A stretch of 25,239 nt of DNA from CAZQKE01 sp964593865 (GCA_964593865.1 CAZQKE010000066.1:1-25239), one strand, 5' to 3'. Counted from the first letter of the stretch, positions 1 to 8,230 are shown. Made by a program: numbers and translations. The notes: generated from the sequence alone by a model not told the origin.

Positions 1-36
1 GATCAGGGTGTTGACCTTTTCCAATAGACTTGCCAT
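1..36 (-). CDS. PspA/IM30-like protein, N-terminal fragment (runs off the window)
   Basis: Only the first 12 codons are present, reading MASLLEKVNTLI, with ATG at 36-34 and a GGAGGA-type ribosome binding site 7-8 nt upstream (complement of 44-49). This opening resembles the start of the short PspA/IM30 (phage shock protein A/Vipp1) proteins I know from Chloroflexota, which form coiled-coil membrane-stabilising assemblies. The identification rests on very few residues and on the membrane-protein context upstream. A terminator-like hairpin at 65-102 separates it from the upstream operon, so it may have its own promoter in 103-270, although I could not pick a convincing one. Confidence 0.45.
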   Translation of the reverse strand, partial: MASLLEKVNTLI

Positions 37-64
37 TGTGTATCCTCCTCATCGTTCTCTTGGT

Positions 65-102
65 AGACAAAAGAGGGCTGCTGGCGGGGCAGGCCAGCAG
101 CC
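65..102 (-). terminator. Rho-independent terminator-like hairpin
   Basis: A perfect 10-bp inverted repeat, GGCTGCTGGC (76-85) and GCCAGCAGCC (93-102), has a 7-nt loop. Read on the minus strand it is followed by CTCTTTTGTCT, a modest U-tract. It lies between the end of the eight-gene minus-strand operon (271) and the PspA-like start (36), so it probably ends or attenuates that operon. Confidence 0.6.
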
Positions 103-270
103 GGTGACGCATCCTCTGCCTGCGCCCGCGGCGCAAAGGCAATTTGAAATCTCACCGCTGCGCTGCGGCGAGGGGACGGTTCCGGTGCACAGGTGCCGCC
201 TGTGGTGCGGGGTGTGGCCCTCGGAAGCAGCCTGCTGCGATCCCCCCGCCAAAGGCGTGTACCGTGGCGT

Positions 271-846
271 TCAGGCCAGGCGCAAGCGGCGGGCGGCAAC
301 GGCCAAGGCGGCCAAACCCGCCCCTGCGGCCAGAATCAGCCCCCAGCCGACGCCGGTCTGGGCCAGTTCTTCCTCTTGGACCGTGGGTGTATCCGTGACA
401 TCCACTTCGCTGCCCGGCACCGCCGTTGCGGTGGCCATCGGAACGGTGGTCGCCTCTTCACCACCAACCGATGTTGCTCCCGCCGTCGGTGTCTCGGCGC
501 TGCCCGGCGTGCCGCCACCGGCGGGGCCGATCGCCGTGCTCTCGGCCGCTGCGCCGGTAGCCGTCGCCTCGCTCGAGGTGACCGGCGTGCCGACGGGGAC
601 CAGCGTGGGTGTGGCCGTTGGCGTAGGGGTATCGGTCGGCAACGGGGTAGGGCTTTCCATCGCTTCCTCGGTGGCCGCCATCGTGGCCGTCGCCTGGGCT
701 ACCGGTGTCTCCTTGCCGGAGGAGCCGGGTTTCAGGATCAAAATGACCCCGATCAAAAGCAGGCCGATGAAGCAAAAGGCCAGCAGGATGATGAGCGGGA
801 TGGCAAATTTGCGGTTCGCCAGCATATCGCGCAAATCTTGAGACAT
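271..846 (-). CDS. membrane-anchored Thr/Pro-rich stalk protein with C-terminal LAQTG sorting-like signal
   Basis: This 191-residue protein starts at ATG 846, where GAGGAGGG lies just upstream; an in-frame start 12 codons earlier lacks this support. A hydrophobic segment at residues 14-38 is probably an uncleaved anchor. Residues 47-155 are low-complexity, rich in Thr, Pro, Ala and Ser (TPTPTATPT), like an extracellular stalk. The end has the tripartite form of a cell-wall sorting signal: LAQTG at 161-165, a hydrophobic helix at 168-184, then a basic RRLRLA tail. LAxTG is the motif known for class E sortases. No sortase gene is in the window. It is the last gene of the minus-strand operon, 32 nt after the barrel/KOW protein. 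Function is unknown; attachment to or display at the cell envelope is inferred. Confidence 0.75.
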   Translation of the reverse strand: MSQDLRDMLANRKFAIPLIILLAFCFIGLLLIGVILILKPGSSGKETPVAQATATMAATEEAMESPTPLPTDTPTPTATPTLVPVGTPVTSSEATATGAAAESTAIGPAGGGTPGSAETPTAGATSVGGEEATTVPMATATAVPGSEVDVTDTPTVQEEELAQTGVGWGLILAAGAGLAALAVAARRLRLA

Positions 847-878
847 TCTTCCCTCCTCTGAAATGGTCAACGGCTTGT

Positions 879-1952
879 TCAACGGACCAGGTCCAGGTTC
901 GCCAGGGGCGCCAGGACCGTTTCGCCGTCCTCCAGCTCTACGACGGCCACCATCGTCCGAATCCCCGAATCCACGATCTGGGGGAACGGAGGTAGCTCCT
1001 TCACCTGACCGATGGCCCCCAGGTGCGGGGCGCGGAGCAGCCGGACGCGGGCGCCGATCTCCAGCGGCTGTGGCATTTCATCGTCGTGGGTCAGGTCTTC
1101 CCCCGCCCGCAGCGGGATCACCAGTTCGGGTCGCTTGCCTGCCCATCGGATCTTGGTATCTGCGCTGAGCATCACCTCGCGCCCGGTGTTGGTTTGTAAC
1201 AGGGAGAAGGTGTGCTGGGACATGGGCAACGTGCCAAAGCCCTCCGTCAGCATCACCGGGAAGGGCAGTTTTTCCAAGATGGGCAAAAGGCCGGCGTTTG
1301 CGCTGCCGGCGACGATGCCCCGCACCTGCACTTCCTCCGCCTTGTGCAGCACTTCTTCATCCAAAATCCAGCTGCCGACAATGATGGTCCCGTGGCAACC
1401 GACATCAACGGCCCGTGCCCGAAGGGGGCGTTGGGGGCTATCCCCCAGCAGGCGGAGCACGCCTTCCGCTTCGCCGCCGCTGCCCCATGCTCCCTGGATC
1501 AGAGCACCCGTCGTGGCGATGACCACCCCCACATGGGCCATAACATTGGTGACTTGCCCGGCGATGTGCGCCCGCAATTCAAACGTCGTCGTAGCCCCTT
1601 CAATGAGGATGACGCCGTGGCGCACGGCGATCACCTGTCCGTCCACGGGAGAGCGGCAACCGGGCTGCAACAGTCCTACCAGGCCACCCCGTGCTGCCAG
1701 GGTTTCGCCTTCTTGGACCGTATCGCCCACCGACTTGCGGATGTATTTGTCTGCTTTTTCCCGGCTGACGCCCAGGGCGCGACTTACATCCACAACGTGG
1801 ACCTCGCCGGGCATCAGACAGCGGGCGACCACATCGGCTGCGCCGACCACCTCGCCGGGGCCGACCAGCACTTGGCCCCGTGAGGGCAACAACCGTTCCC
1901 GTCTGATGGTCGTCAGGGGCGTTACCCGCGTTTCTGTCGGATAGTAGATCAT
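879..1952 (-). CDS. conserved protein with barrel-sandwich (lipoyl/RnfC-like) and C-terminal KOW-like segments
   Basis: This 357-residue soluble protein has no signal peptide or membrane helix. It starts at ATG 1952 with AGGGGGC upstream. Residues about 75-155 (VGDTVQEGETLA, then SPVDGQVIAV, then HIAGQVTNVM) have the alternating Gly and beta pattern of a barrel-sandwich hybrid, as in biotinyl/lipoyl or RnfC-type domains, but I see no modifiable lysine in an MKM-like turn. Residues about 298-320 (IGARVRLLRAPHLGAIGQV) look like a KOW motif, which often binds RNA or protein. It lies downstream of mutL-like 2071-3834 with a 118-nt gap that holds no gene. I do not recognise a named family; the constant pairing with MutL in Chloroflexota is from memory and should be checked. 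Confidence 0.75.
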   Translation of the reverse strand: MIYYPTETRVTPLTTIRRERLLPSRGQVLVGPGEVVGAADVVARCLMPGEVHVVDVSRALGVSREKADKYIRKSVGDTVQEGETLAARGGLVGLLQPGCRSPVDGQVIAVRHGVILIEGATTTFELRAHIAGQVTNVMAHVGVVIATTGALIQGAWGSGGEAEGVLRLLGDSPQRPLRARAVDVGCHGTIIVGSWILDEEVLHKAEEVQVRGIVAGSANAGLLPILEKLPFPVMLTEGFGTLPMSQHTFSLLQTNTGREVMLSADTKIRWAGKRPELVIPLRAGEDLTHDDEMPQPLEIGARVRLLRAPHLGAIGQVKELPPFPQIVDSGIRTMVAVVELEDGETVLAPLANLDLVR

Positions 1953-2070
1953 AATGCCCCCTACTCTTGGATTCCTCTGCGGACCTTTGATCTAGGCAAC
2001 GTCGGACGCATTTTGCCCACGGTCCCACTCGCTTTGACGCGAATCTGCCGGGCCTGCGGGAGGGTCTTCA

Positions 2071-3834
2071 CTACGATCCCATGTCCCACAACCAGCGTTG
2101 CATCTTTTCCCTCTGTTCCTCCGGGTCCTGGGAGATGGGCAAGGGACGGCCCCGCGCATCAATGACAATGCCGCCCAGCCCACCTTCTACTTTGGTCATC
2201 CCGGCCTGTCCTTTGGCTCCTAGCCCAACGTCAAAGCGGCGGGTGGGCCGCAGTTCCAGGTTGGCCGTTTGGCCGGTGGGCAAGGGGATGACCTCCAGGG
2301 AACCGTAGGGTACTTCTACTTCTAAGGAACGACCGTCCTCGTACTCTATTTTGAAGGTCAGGGCCACTTCGCCTTCTTTGGCCGCGCCCACCGGAGCCAC
2401 GACCGTCCCCAGGTTCAACAGGGCGTCTTTTTCCACGACGTGGGCTGCTGCCACAGGGTTGACCATCGCCACCGCGCCCAGGGGAGCCAATAGACCGACG
2501 TTGTCCAGGGCCATGCCGCAGACGCCGATTGGTTGCAACGCATCAAGCAACATCAGGATCGCCTGCCCATAGTTGGCCGTGTTGACCAGAACCCCTCCCC
2601 CGCCGATGATCAGGTGGAACTTGGGCAGAAGGTGCGGGTAGATGACCGATTCGCCCCGCGTCCATCGGCGGCTGACATCGGCCAGCGTCAAGCGCAGGAT
2701 CTCGCGGGCGACCGCCTGTTCAAAGAGGAGATCCTGGCGCGTCTGGGGGAGGGTGCGGTAGCGCAGGGATTTGTTGTGCAGGGCGTTGCGCACCTCTTCT
2801 TCTTCCATTTCAAAGGGCAACCAGCGCAGGATCGCCTCCACCGGCACATGGTCCAAAATGTTGGCCGCATTGTAGCCCACCCCCAGGTCGCTACGGACGG
2901 CGAATTCGGCCTGTTCATCCAAAACCGCCGCCACCGCGGACGTGGCCCCGCCCACCTGGGCGCTGAGGACGTTGATTCCATCCAAACGGGCCAAATATTG
3001 GACGGTGTGGGACATGGCCTGGGCTGCCGGGAGCACCTGCACCGGACTCCAGGAGGCCAGGGTCGCAAAGCCCGGCAGCCGCTCCATCTTGGTCTGCCGG
3101 TATAGCTCCTCAATCTCGGTCTGCAAGGGGACCGGGTTCTCCAGGTCAATGCGGGGTAGGACGTTGTCCACAGACCGGAGTTCGGTGTCCGTGCCGATGA
3201 TCTCGGCCACCTGCTCGCGCAGGTCTCCGTTGCCGGCATAGATCACCGGCGGTGGCGGCCCTTCGGGCATGGTGTTGCACGCCAGGGCTATCGCCTCCGC
3301 CGCTTGCAGGACCGGTCGCTTGGCGCCACCGTCTACCCCGCCCACCAGGACGATGGCATCGGGTTTGAGGTCCTGGATCAGGCGGATTTGGGCCTCCATA
3401 TCGGCGTTGGAAATCCCTCCACCGCGCCGATCCAGGGAGATAACCTGTTCCACCACGGCGTAAGAAGTTGAGAGGGCACGTTTGGCGCTGGCCAGGCTCA
3501 CATCCTCCATGATGCCGCTCAGCACCAAGCGCAAAGGCTCACCGGCGCTGGTGATGGCAACGACGGCATCTACCCCGCCACCCTGGTATTCGGGGGTGAT
3601 GATCTGCCCTGCCTCGTCCAGAAATTGCCAGCCGATGACCTCGGTCAGGTGGGCCAGGGCTTGGCGCACGGCCGCCGTCACATCACTCCAGGGCGGCTCC
3701 ACCGTGCTGGGGACCTCGGTGCGGGCCACCAGGCGATACTCCTGCTCCACCCGATCTATCAGGATGACATGGGTTGTTGTGCTGCCGCAGTCAATGGCCA
3801 GGATCGATTCAATGGACGTATAGTCTTGGGTCAC
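2071..3834 (-). CDS. MutL/GlmL-like ASKHA-fold ATPase (glutamate mutase L family)
   Basis: The 587-residue product opens with ILAIDCGSTTTHVILID (residues 11-27), the phosphate-1 loop of the actin/hexokinase/Hsp70 superfamily. Later it has GGGGVLVNTANYG and GMALDNVGLLAPLGAVA segments typical of the MutL/GlmL family. GlmL is encoded with glutamate mutase (GlmES) and is thought to be its reactivating or accessory ATPase. Here there is no glmE or glmS nearby, and the protein is longer than the roughly 460 residues of clostridial GlmL, with an extra C-terminal region. The start is GTG 3834, three bases after the stop of the upstream membrane protein, with GGAGGC inside that gene's end, so translation is probably coupled. 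Its partner here is more likely one of the membrane proteins or the barrel/KOW protein than a B12 mutase. Confidence 0.85.
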   Translation of the reverse strand: MTQDYTSIESILAIDCGSTTTHVILIDRVEQEYRLVARTEVPSTVEPPWSDVTAAVRQALAHLTEVIGWQFLDEAGQIITPEYQGGGVDAVVAITSAGEPLRLVLSGIMEDVSLASAKRALSTSYAVVEQVISLDRRGGGISNADMEAQIRLIQDLKPDAIVLVGGVDGGAKRPVLQAAEAIALACNTMPEGPPPPVIYAGNGDLREQVAEIIGTDTELRSVDNVLPRIDLENPVPLQTEIEELYRQTKMERLPGFATLASWSPVQVLPAAQAMSHTVQYLARLDGINVLSAQVGGATSAVAAVLDEQAEFAVRSDLGVGYNAANILDHVPVEAILRWLPFEMEEEEVRNALHNKSLRYRTLPQTRQDLLFEQAVAREILRLTLADVSRRWTRGESVIYPHLLPKFHLIIGGGGVLVNTANYGQAILMLLDALQPIGVCGMALDNVGLLAPLGAVAMVNPVAAAHVVEKDALLNLGTVVAPVGAAKEGEVALTFKIEYEDGRSLEVEVPYGSLEVIPLPTGQTANLELRPTRRFDVGLGAKGQAGMTKVEGGLGGIVIDARGRPLPISQDPEEQREKMQRWLWDMGS

Positions 3835-3837
3835 TCT

Positions 3838-4533
3838 TTAGCCTCCAAAGAACCCCCGCACGCCGTCCAGCAGGAACTGTACCCGCCCTGCCAGCAACGA
3901 CAGGCGCGAGACAAAGGTTGTGGCCAGAATGGCTCCAAAGGCGATGAGCATGAACCAACGTCCCAGCCCTCCCCACAGGCGCACTACGCGGTCGCGCACA
4001 CCGGCCAGGGGACCTTCTTGATCTTCGCCATAGTGGAAATGCAACAAAACCCCAATTGCCCCGATCAGCACCAGCAATCCGCTGAATAACCCCAGGGCGG
4101 GTCCGTAGCGGGAAACGTAAAGCGATATGTCGGCGGTCGCACCGATTTGGGGCAACAGGGTTCCCAACAGTGCACCGCCGATGGCCAACGCCGCGCCGAC
4201 GCCCAGCAGGACGGCCACGCTGAGGCTGCCCAGCCAGGAAAGCCCCTTGAGCGGTCTGGTCAGCAGGAGCAACCCCATCAACAGTGTCAGGGCGAGCAGC
4301 GACACACTGCCCCAATCGTTGCGGTTGATGGCATCCACCAGGGGAAGCAAGAGTTTGGCCGAGATGACATTGTGGAAAGCGATGACGACGGCATAGCCTA
4401 CGGCCACACCCACAAAGATATGCCCCGCCAGCCGATAGAGGGCGTTATCCCCCAACAGGTAGCTGAACACGCACAGGGTCAGGATCATGGCTACTATGGT
4501 GCCGACGGTATCCGGCGATAGAGTTACATCCAT
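3838..4533 (-). CDS. multi-pass membrane protein of unknown function
   Basis: This 231-residue protein is mostly hydrophobic, with about six predicted membrane helices: near residues 10-28, 33-55, 76-92, 101-125, 140-163 and 191-213. A charged cytoplasmic-type loop (HYGEDQEGPLAGVRDRVVRLWG) precedes the last helix. Its ATG overlaps the stop codon of the zinc-ribbon gene by one base (TGATG at 4535-4531), and it ends three bases before mutL, so the three are clearly co-translated. I recognise no transporter signature. It is most likely a membrane partner of the MutL-like ATPase or of the zinc-ribbon protein, by context only. Confidence 0.8.
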   Translation of the reverse strand: MDVTLSPDTVGTIVAMILTLCVFSYLLGDNALYRLAGHIFVGVAVGYAVVIAFHNVISAKLLLPLVDAINRNDWGSVSLLALTLLMGLLLLTRPLKGLSWLGSLSVAVLLGVGAALAIGGALLGTLLPQIGATADISLYVSRYGPALGLFSGLLVLIGAIGVLLHFHYGEDQEGPLAGVRDRVVRLWGGLGRWFMLIAFGAILATTFVSRLSLLAGRVQFLLDGVRGFFGG

Positions 4534-6437
4534 CAGTCTCCTCTCTCCCTTCCCCGCTGCACGAGGGCAACAATGCCGCCGATCAACCCTACCAAGACGA
4601 GCAAGCCATGCCCGGCCAACTGGACATCTAGTTGGGCTGCCACGCTGCCGGTCGGTGCTCGGCCGAGAAGGGCTTCGTATTGCGCCGCACCGGGAACACC
4701 GCTCACCAGCCCCAGCAATTGCGGCGGATCGGTCGCGTGATAGGCCAGGGCTGCCGGTTCAATCTGGGCACTGACGCCACCCACCATGTCCACCTGCAGC
4801 GGAGTACCCACCTGCTCGATCCACCAACGCAGGTGTTCCTGGTTGGCGGTCAGGGAAACGATCAGGTCCAGGTCCTGCGCACCGATCAAGCCATCCATCA
4901 GGGGCAGATCGGTCAGGGGGGTCCCGAAAAAGTCACGGGGGAAGGACCGCCCCACCGTTTCGCCGAAAAGACGGGCCGCTGCCGCTTGACCGGGTATGTA
5001 CCCCAAGTTTACGTAACGTTGTCCGTAGCCGTCGGCATAGTCCGGTCGGTCGGCGGTCAGCTCGGCCATCAACTGCTGGGCCGTTGCCGGACCGGTAGGC
5101 AACAGGCTGACGATGATGAGCCTGGCTTGGCGGTCCATCAGATGACCGAGGAGCACCTGCGCCACCAGGTTCATTTCGTCGCTGCCGGAGGGGTCATAGT
5201 CAAAGGCGACGACGACCGGTGCATCGGGTGGCAATTGCTCGATTCTGGCATACAGGGCCTGCGTCGGCTCGCTCGGCTCGATGGCGCGGGGCAACAAAGG
5301 CCGCCCCACAAGGAGAGGCACGGTGACGACGAACAGGAGCAGGAAGTAGATGGCCCAACGCACGAAAGGCGACATCGGCTTGGGCCGTTCCCCCGCCAGG
5401 GGAATGGGATGGGCTTCCGCCGCTTGGCTGACGACCTGGGCGAACAGGCGGGCCTGGTGGAAATCCCCGGCAACCGTCATGGGGGGCGGCTCCGTCGCCG
5501 CCTGAGGCTGGGCGATGATCATCTCAACCGGTAACACACCGGGGATACCGGCCAGGAGACCCGTCTCCTCGGCAGCCTCTTCGGCAATGGGTTCCGGTTC
5601 TATCTCCTCCCCTTCGGCCCGCAGTTCGCGGGGCTTGAGGGCCAAAAGCCAATCGGGGATCTCGGCCCGGACCAGGGCCTCGCCCTCTTCCGGCTCGGCA
5701 GGCACCAGCCAATCGGGCAGCGCGCCTTCTTCGGGCGGTTCACCCACCGCCGGAGCCGCCGGTTCTTCGGCGCCGGCCGGCCGCAGTTCGGCCAGCCAGT
5801 CGGGGACCTCGGCAGCAGCCAGGGGTTCGCCCGGTTCTACCGTTTCGGCCTCGGCTTTGGGTTTTTGTTCGGCCAGCCAATCGGGGACCTCCTCCGCCGG
5901 GGCGGCAGGTTCCGGCTCCGGGGCGGCGGCGGGTGGCTGCTCCGCCCCCGTGGGCCGCAGTTCGGCCAGCCAATCGGGGACCTCTTCCGCCGGGGCGGCG
6001 GGTTCCGGCTCCGGAGTCGGCTCGTCGGGCAGGGAGGCCCGCAGATCGCGGAGCCAATCCGGGACACTTTCCATGTCGGCGGATGCGCCAGATGCTCCTC
6101 CGTCCTCCGCCTGGGATGCTCTCAGCTCACGCAGCCAGGCCGGTACGCCGTCGTCCGCTTCCTCCGCCTCGGCGGCAGGCGGTCCTCCATCCGCCGACAG
6201 GGATTTTGTCGGCAACGAAAGTCCTTTGATAGCAGGTGGCGCGGGGGCTTCCGGCGGCGGGGTATGCGAGGCCAGCAATCTTCCTCCACACTCGGAGCAA
6301 AACGCGCTCTGGACCGAGTTCATTGCTCCACAATATGCACATTTGATCTGCGTTTGTGCGCCGAGCCGGGTCCCGCATTCGTTGCAGAATTTGCTCCCGT
6401 CGCGGTTTGCGGTCCCGCATTTTGGGCAATAGATCAT
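4533..6437 (-). CDS. double zinc-ribbon protein with PDWL repeats, membrane helices and an extracytoplasmic-type domain
   Basis: The product is 634 residues. Two zinc ribbons open it: CPKCG and CNECG (residues 4-22), then CAYCG and CSECG (33-51). An acidic, Pro/Ala/Glu-rich linker (60-290) carries seven copies of a (V/I/L)P(D/A)WL motif, at about 98, 126, 154, 184, 211, 240 and 260, most followed by a short charged helix. One membrane helix lies at 359-378 and another at 608-627. Between them is a folded domain (about 400-600) beginning APVVVAFDYDPSGSDEMN. Ribbon plus repeats would lie on one side of the membrane and this domain on the other. I know this architecture from Chloroflexota only as hypothetical proteins. 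The start ATG is preceded by a GGAGTGGAGTGGAG stretch. Confidence 0.85.
   Translation of the reverse strand: MIYCPKCGTANRDGSKFCNECGTRLGAQTQIKCAYCGAMNSVQSAFCSECGGRLLASHTPPPEAPAPPAIKGLSLPTKSLSADGGPPAAEAEEADDGVPAWLRELRASQAEDGGASGASADMESVPDWLRDLRASLPDEPTPEPEPAAPAEEVPDWLAELRPTGAEQPPAAAPEPEPAAPAEEVPDWLAEQKPKAEAETVEPGEPLAAAEVPDWLAELRPAGAEEPAAPAVGEPPEEGALPDWLVPAEPEEGEALVRAEIPDWLLALKPRELRAEGEEIEPEPIAEEAAEETGLLAGIPGVLPVEMIIAQPQAATEPPPMTVAGDFHQARLFAQVVSQAAEAHPIPLAGERPKPMSPFVRWAIYFLLLFVVTVPLLVGRPLLPRAIEPSEPTQALYARIEQLPPDAPVVVAFDYDPSGSDEMNLVAQVLLGHLMDRQARLIIVSLLPTGPATAQQLMAELTADRPDYADGYGQRYVNLGYIPGQAAAARLFGETVGRSFPRDFFGTPLTDLPLMDGLIGAQDLDLIVSLTANQEHLRWWIEQVGTPLQVDMVGGVSAQIEPAALAYHATDPPQLLGLVSGVPGAAQYEALLGRAPTGSVAAQLDVQLAGHGLLVLVGLIGGIVALVQRGRERGD
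5643..6143 (-). repeat. imperfect coding repeats encoding PDWL modules
   Basis: Seven PxWL modules in the zinc-ribbon gene are repeated in the DNA as well. The block TTCGGCCAGCCA begins at 5787, 5868 and 5961, so the spacing is 81 and 93 bp, both multiples of three. The copies at 5868 and 5961 continue nearly identical for about 50 bp (ATCGGGGACCTC, then CCGCCGGGGCGGC). This suggests recent in-frame duplication, or exchange between copies. Confidence 0.75.
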
Positions 6438-6474
6438 CTCAACTCCACTCCACTCCTGCTCGCCGCTCCGGCCC

Positions 6475-7107
6475 CTAGTTGCCGTAGGGACGCTCCACTC
6501 CCAACAACAGCCTCATGCCGGTCAGCAAAGCACCCAGGGCCACACCCAACAGGATGCCCCGCACACCGGCCATTGCCGGGACGGCCAGGATCCAATCTTT
6601 GAGCTGCGGGAGGACCGGCAGCAGCCCTATCGTGACCTGACCGATCAAGACGATGACGGCGGCTAACAACATCACTACCGATTCCCAATTGCGCAGGCGA
6701 ACCAAGCGGTATGTTGCCGTCAGGATAAAGAAGGCGATCAACGCCGAGAAGGATGCCTGCAGTGGGGCCTGAATGTTTTCAAAGATCCAGCGGATGGCCG
6801 GGTGGGCCGGGCCAAAGGGCTGATCGGGCAGAGGGGGCAAACCGAGCACCAGAACGATCAACATGGAAAGGATCAGGGCGAAGCTATACAGCCTGCCCGA
6901 CTGCCCTTCGCGGAGCTTGCGGGCGTGGACACGCAGGACGTTGAACAGGCCGAAAAAGAGGGCGAACGCCCCGATGATGACGGCCATGTTGACGAAATAC
7001 TCGCCGATGCCGTCCAAGAGGGGGATTGAGGTAAACAGTGAGACCAGGACGAACAGGCCGACCGAGATGGCGATGGCGGTGGGCAGGATGCGTCTCAAAG
7101 CAGCCAT
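6475..7107 (-). CDS. multi-pass membrane protein of unknown function
   Basis: A 210-residue protein with about six membrane helices: near residues 8-28, 36-58, 74-92, 115-135, 142-166 and 178-200. It has an N-terminal MAALRRILPTAIAIS start and a positively charged loop (RVHARKLREGQ, about 60-70). The ATG at 7107 has a GGAGC site just upstream. It follows the DUF6754-like gene by 11 nt and precedes the zinc-ribbon gene by 37 nt. No enzyme or transporter motif is visible. By position it is a membrane component of the same unknown complex. Confidence 0.78.
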   Translation of the reverse strand: MAALRRILPTAIAISVGLFVLVSLFTSIPLLDGIGEYFVNMAVIIGAFALFFGLFNVLRVHARKLREGQSGRLYSFALILSMLIVLVLGLPPLPDQPFGPAHPAIRWIFENIQAPLQASFSALIAFFILTATYRLVRLRNWESVVMLLAAVIVLIGQVTIGLLPVLPQLKDWILAVPAMAGVRGILLGVALGALLTGMRLLLGVERPYGN

Positions 7108-7118
7108 GAGTTAGCTCC

Positions 7119-7856
7119 TTACCTGAACACAAGTTTGACAACGGCAACGGCGATTATGGCCGCTGCAACCACCCACCTGGCCCGGTCTTGGACCAGGAGG
7201 CTGCCGACCTGCATCGGCAGTCGGTTGAGATAGGTGCCCAGGGCAAACATATCTTCGCCGATCAAGGCTTCGTCGGCCGAAGCGTAGACGAAGGGCAATG
7301 TCCGCGGATCGGCTGCTCCCACCGTTTGGTGGATACCCCGCTGCGCTCCGGTCTCCCCCATCAGGAGATACTCATCGCCGAAGGAACCGACCATGATGTT
7401 GCCGATGATCCGTTCCTGGCTCAGCACCCCGGCGACACCGGCGGCATAGGCTATGGGGTTGGGCGCGATCAGGCGCACCTGGGCCGGATCGTAACCTTCC
7501 GGGTTGCCCTGGCGGATGTACGCCTGTTTGAGGATTTCTTGTGCGAGCGGCAGGACCGTAGCGTCGGCCACGGTGACGATCAGGGGGGTGTCACAAGCCG
7601 CGGCCTCATCGGCGATTTGGGAGAGGACGGACAGCCCGGCCCATGTCTCCGCCGTCGCCGCGCCCCCCACGCCCGCTACCCCAACCGAGATGTGGAGCGG
7701 TTGTCCCGTCTCTGCCGAGCGGCCTACCGCCCCGGGCAGGTCTTCCATACCCGGCAGAGGACGCAAAGCTCCGATCTTGCCTGCCCGCACCCTAGAAGCG
7801 AGCCAGATCAGGAGCGGAAGAAGTAAAAGTAGGATGATCAAACCAATCTGTTCCAT
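7119..7856 (-). CDS. DUF6754-like membrane-anchored protein
   Basis: This 245-residue protein has an N-terminal membrane helix (MEQIGLIILLLLLPLLIWLAS), a soluble domain and a C-terminal helix (VVAAAIIAVAVVKLVF). The middle carries SVGVAGVGGAATAETWAGL and MGETGAQRGIHQTVGAADPRTLPFVYASADEALIGEDMF, which I associate with the DUF6754 proteins of Chloroflexota. I chose ATG 7856, with GAGGGAACGGAAT upstream; a TTG at 7871 is in frame but would place the start at the previous stop. It overlaps nothing and follows the 96-residue protein by 11 nt. Function is unknown. Confidence 0.8.
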   Translation of the reverse strand: MEQIGLIILLLLLPLLIWLASRVRAGKIGALRPLPGMEDLPGAVGRSAETGQPLHISVGVAGVGGAATAETWAGLSVLSQIADEAAACDTPLIVTVADATVLPLAQEILKQAYIRQGNPEGYDPAQVRLIAPNPIAYAAGVAGVLSQERIIGNIMVGSFGDEYLLMGETGAQRGIHQTVGAADPRTLPFVYASADEALIGEDMFALGTYLNRLPMQVGSLLVQDRARWVVAAAIIAVAVVKLVFR

Positions 7857-7867
7857 ATTCCGTTCCC

Positions 7868-8158
7868 TCAAGGTTCAACCCGACCGCCGCTCCCCTCGGT
7901 TTCGGCGGCCAGCCGACCGATCAACCGTTCCACATTGTCCGGCTCGGCCAGGAGGTCCGCATATGCAGCGATCCGGTCGCTGCCGAACAGGAACCCCAAG
8001 AGAGGCTCGCCGAGGAGCAAGGCCTGGCTTATCAGGAAGCCCACGGGTTTGGTTGCTTCCAACAACAGGACCGCCGGTGTGGTCAGCTGCCGATAGGCCA
8101 GCCACCGGACCAGGTCCTGGGCAGATTCTTTGTCCTGTTCCCGATCTGGCCGGATCAC
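7868..8158 (-). CDS. small conserved protein, first gene of the minus-strand operon
   Basis: 96 residues beginning at GTG 8158, with GGGGAAAGAA just upstream. It reads as a helical soluble protein with a hydrophobic centre (VLLLEATKPVGFLISQALLLGEPLLGFLFG) and an acidic C-terminal half (AEPDNVERLIGRLAAETEG). I recognise no motif. It heads the eight-gene operon and is followed 11 nt later by the DUF6754-like gene. An alternative is that the hydrophobic centre is a re-entrant or amphipathic membrane segment. Confidence 0.65.
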   Translation of the reverse strand: MIRPDREQDKESAQDLVRWLAYRQLTTPAVLLLEATKPVGFLISQALLLGEPLLGFLFGSDRIAAYADLLAEPDNVERLIGRLAAETEGSGGRVEP

Positions 8159-8230
8159 TTCTTTCCCCGAAAGTTGCCGGCCGGAGGCTTGTCCGGCGTT
8201 GTTCTGCGAGGGCTGCAGCCCCGGCCCGGA

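Noticed and set aside
8..861. Long plus-strand open frames opposite the LAQTG protein
   Set aside because: They are mirror images of a Thr/Pro/Ala-rich gene on the other strand, with no ribosome binding site and no recognisable domain.
5515..6602. Ser/Gly/Arg-rich plus-strand frames opposite the zinc-ribbon gene
   Set aside because: Low-complexity translation of the PDWL repeats in the wrong strand; the minus frame has zinc ribbons, membrane helices and operon context.
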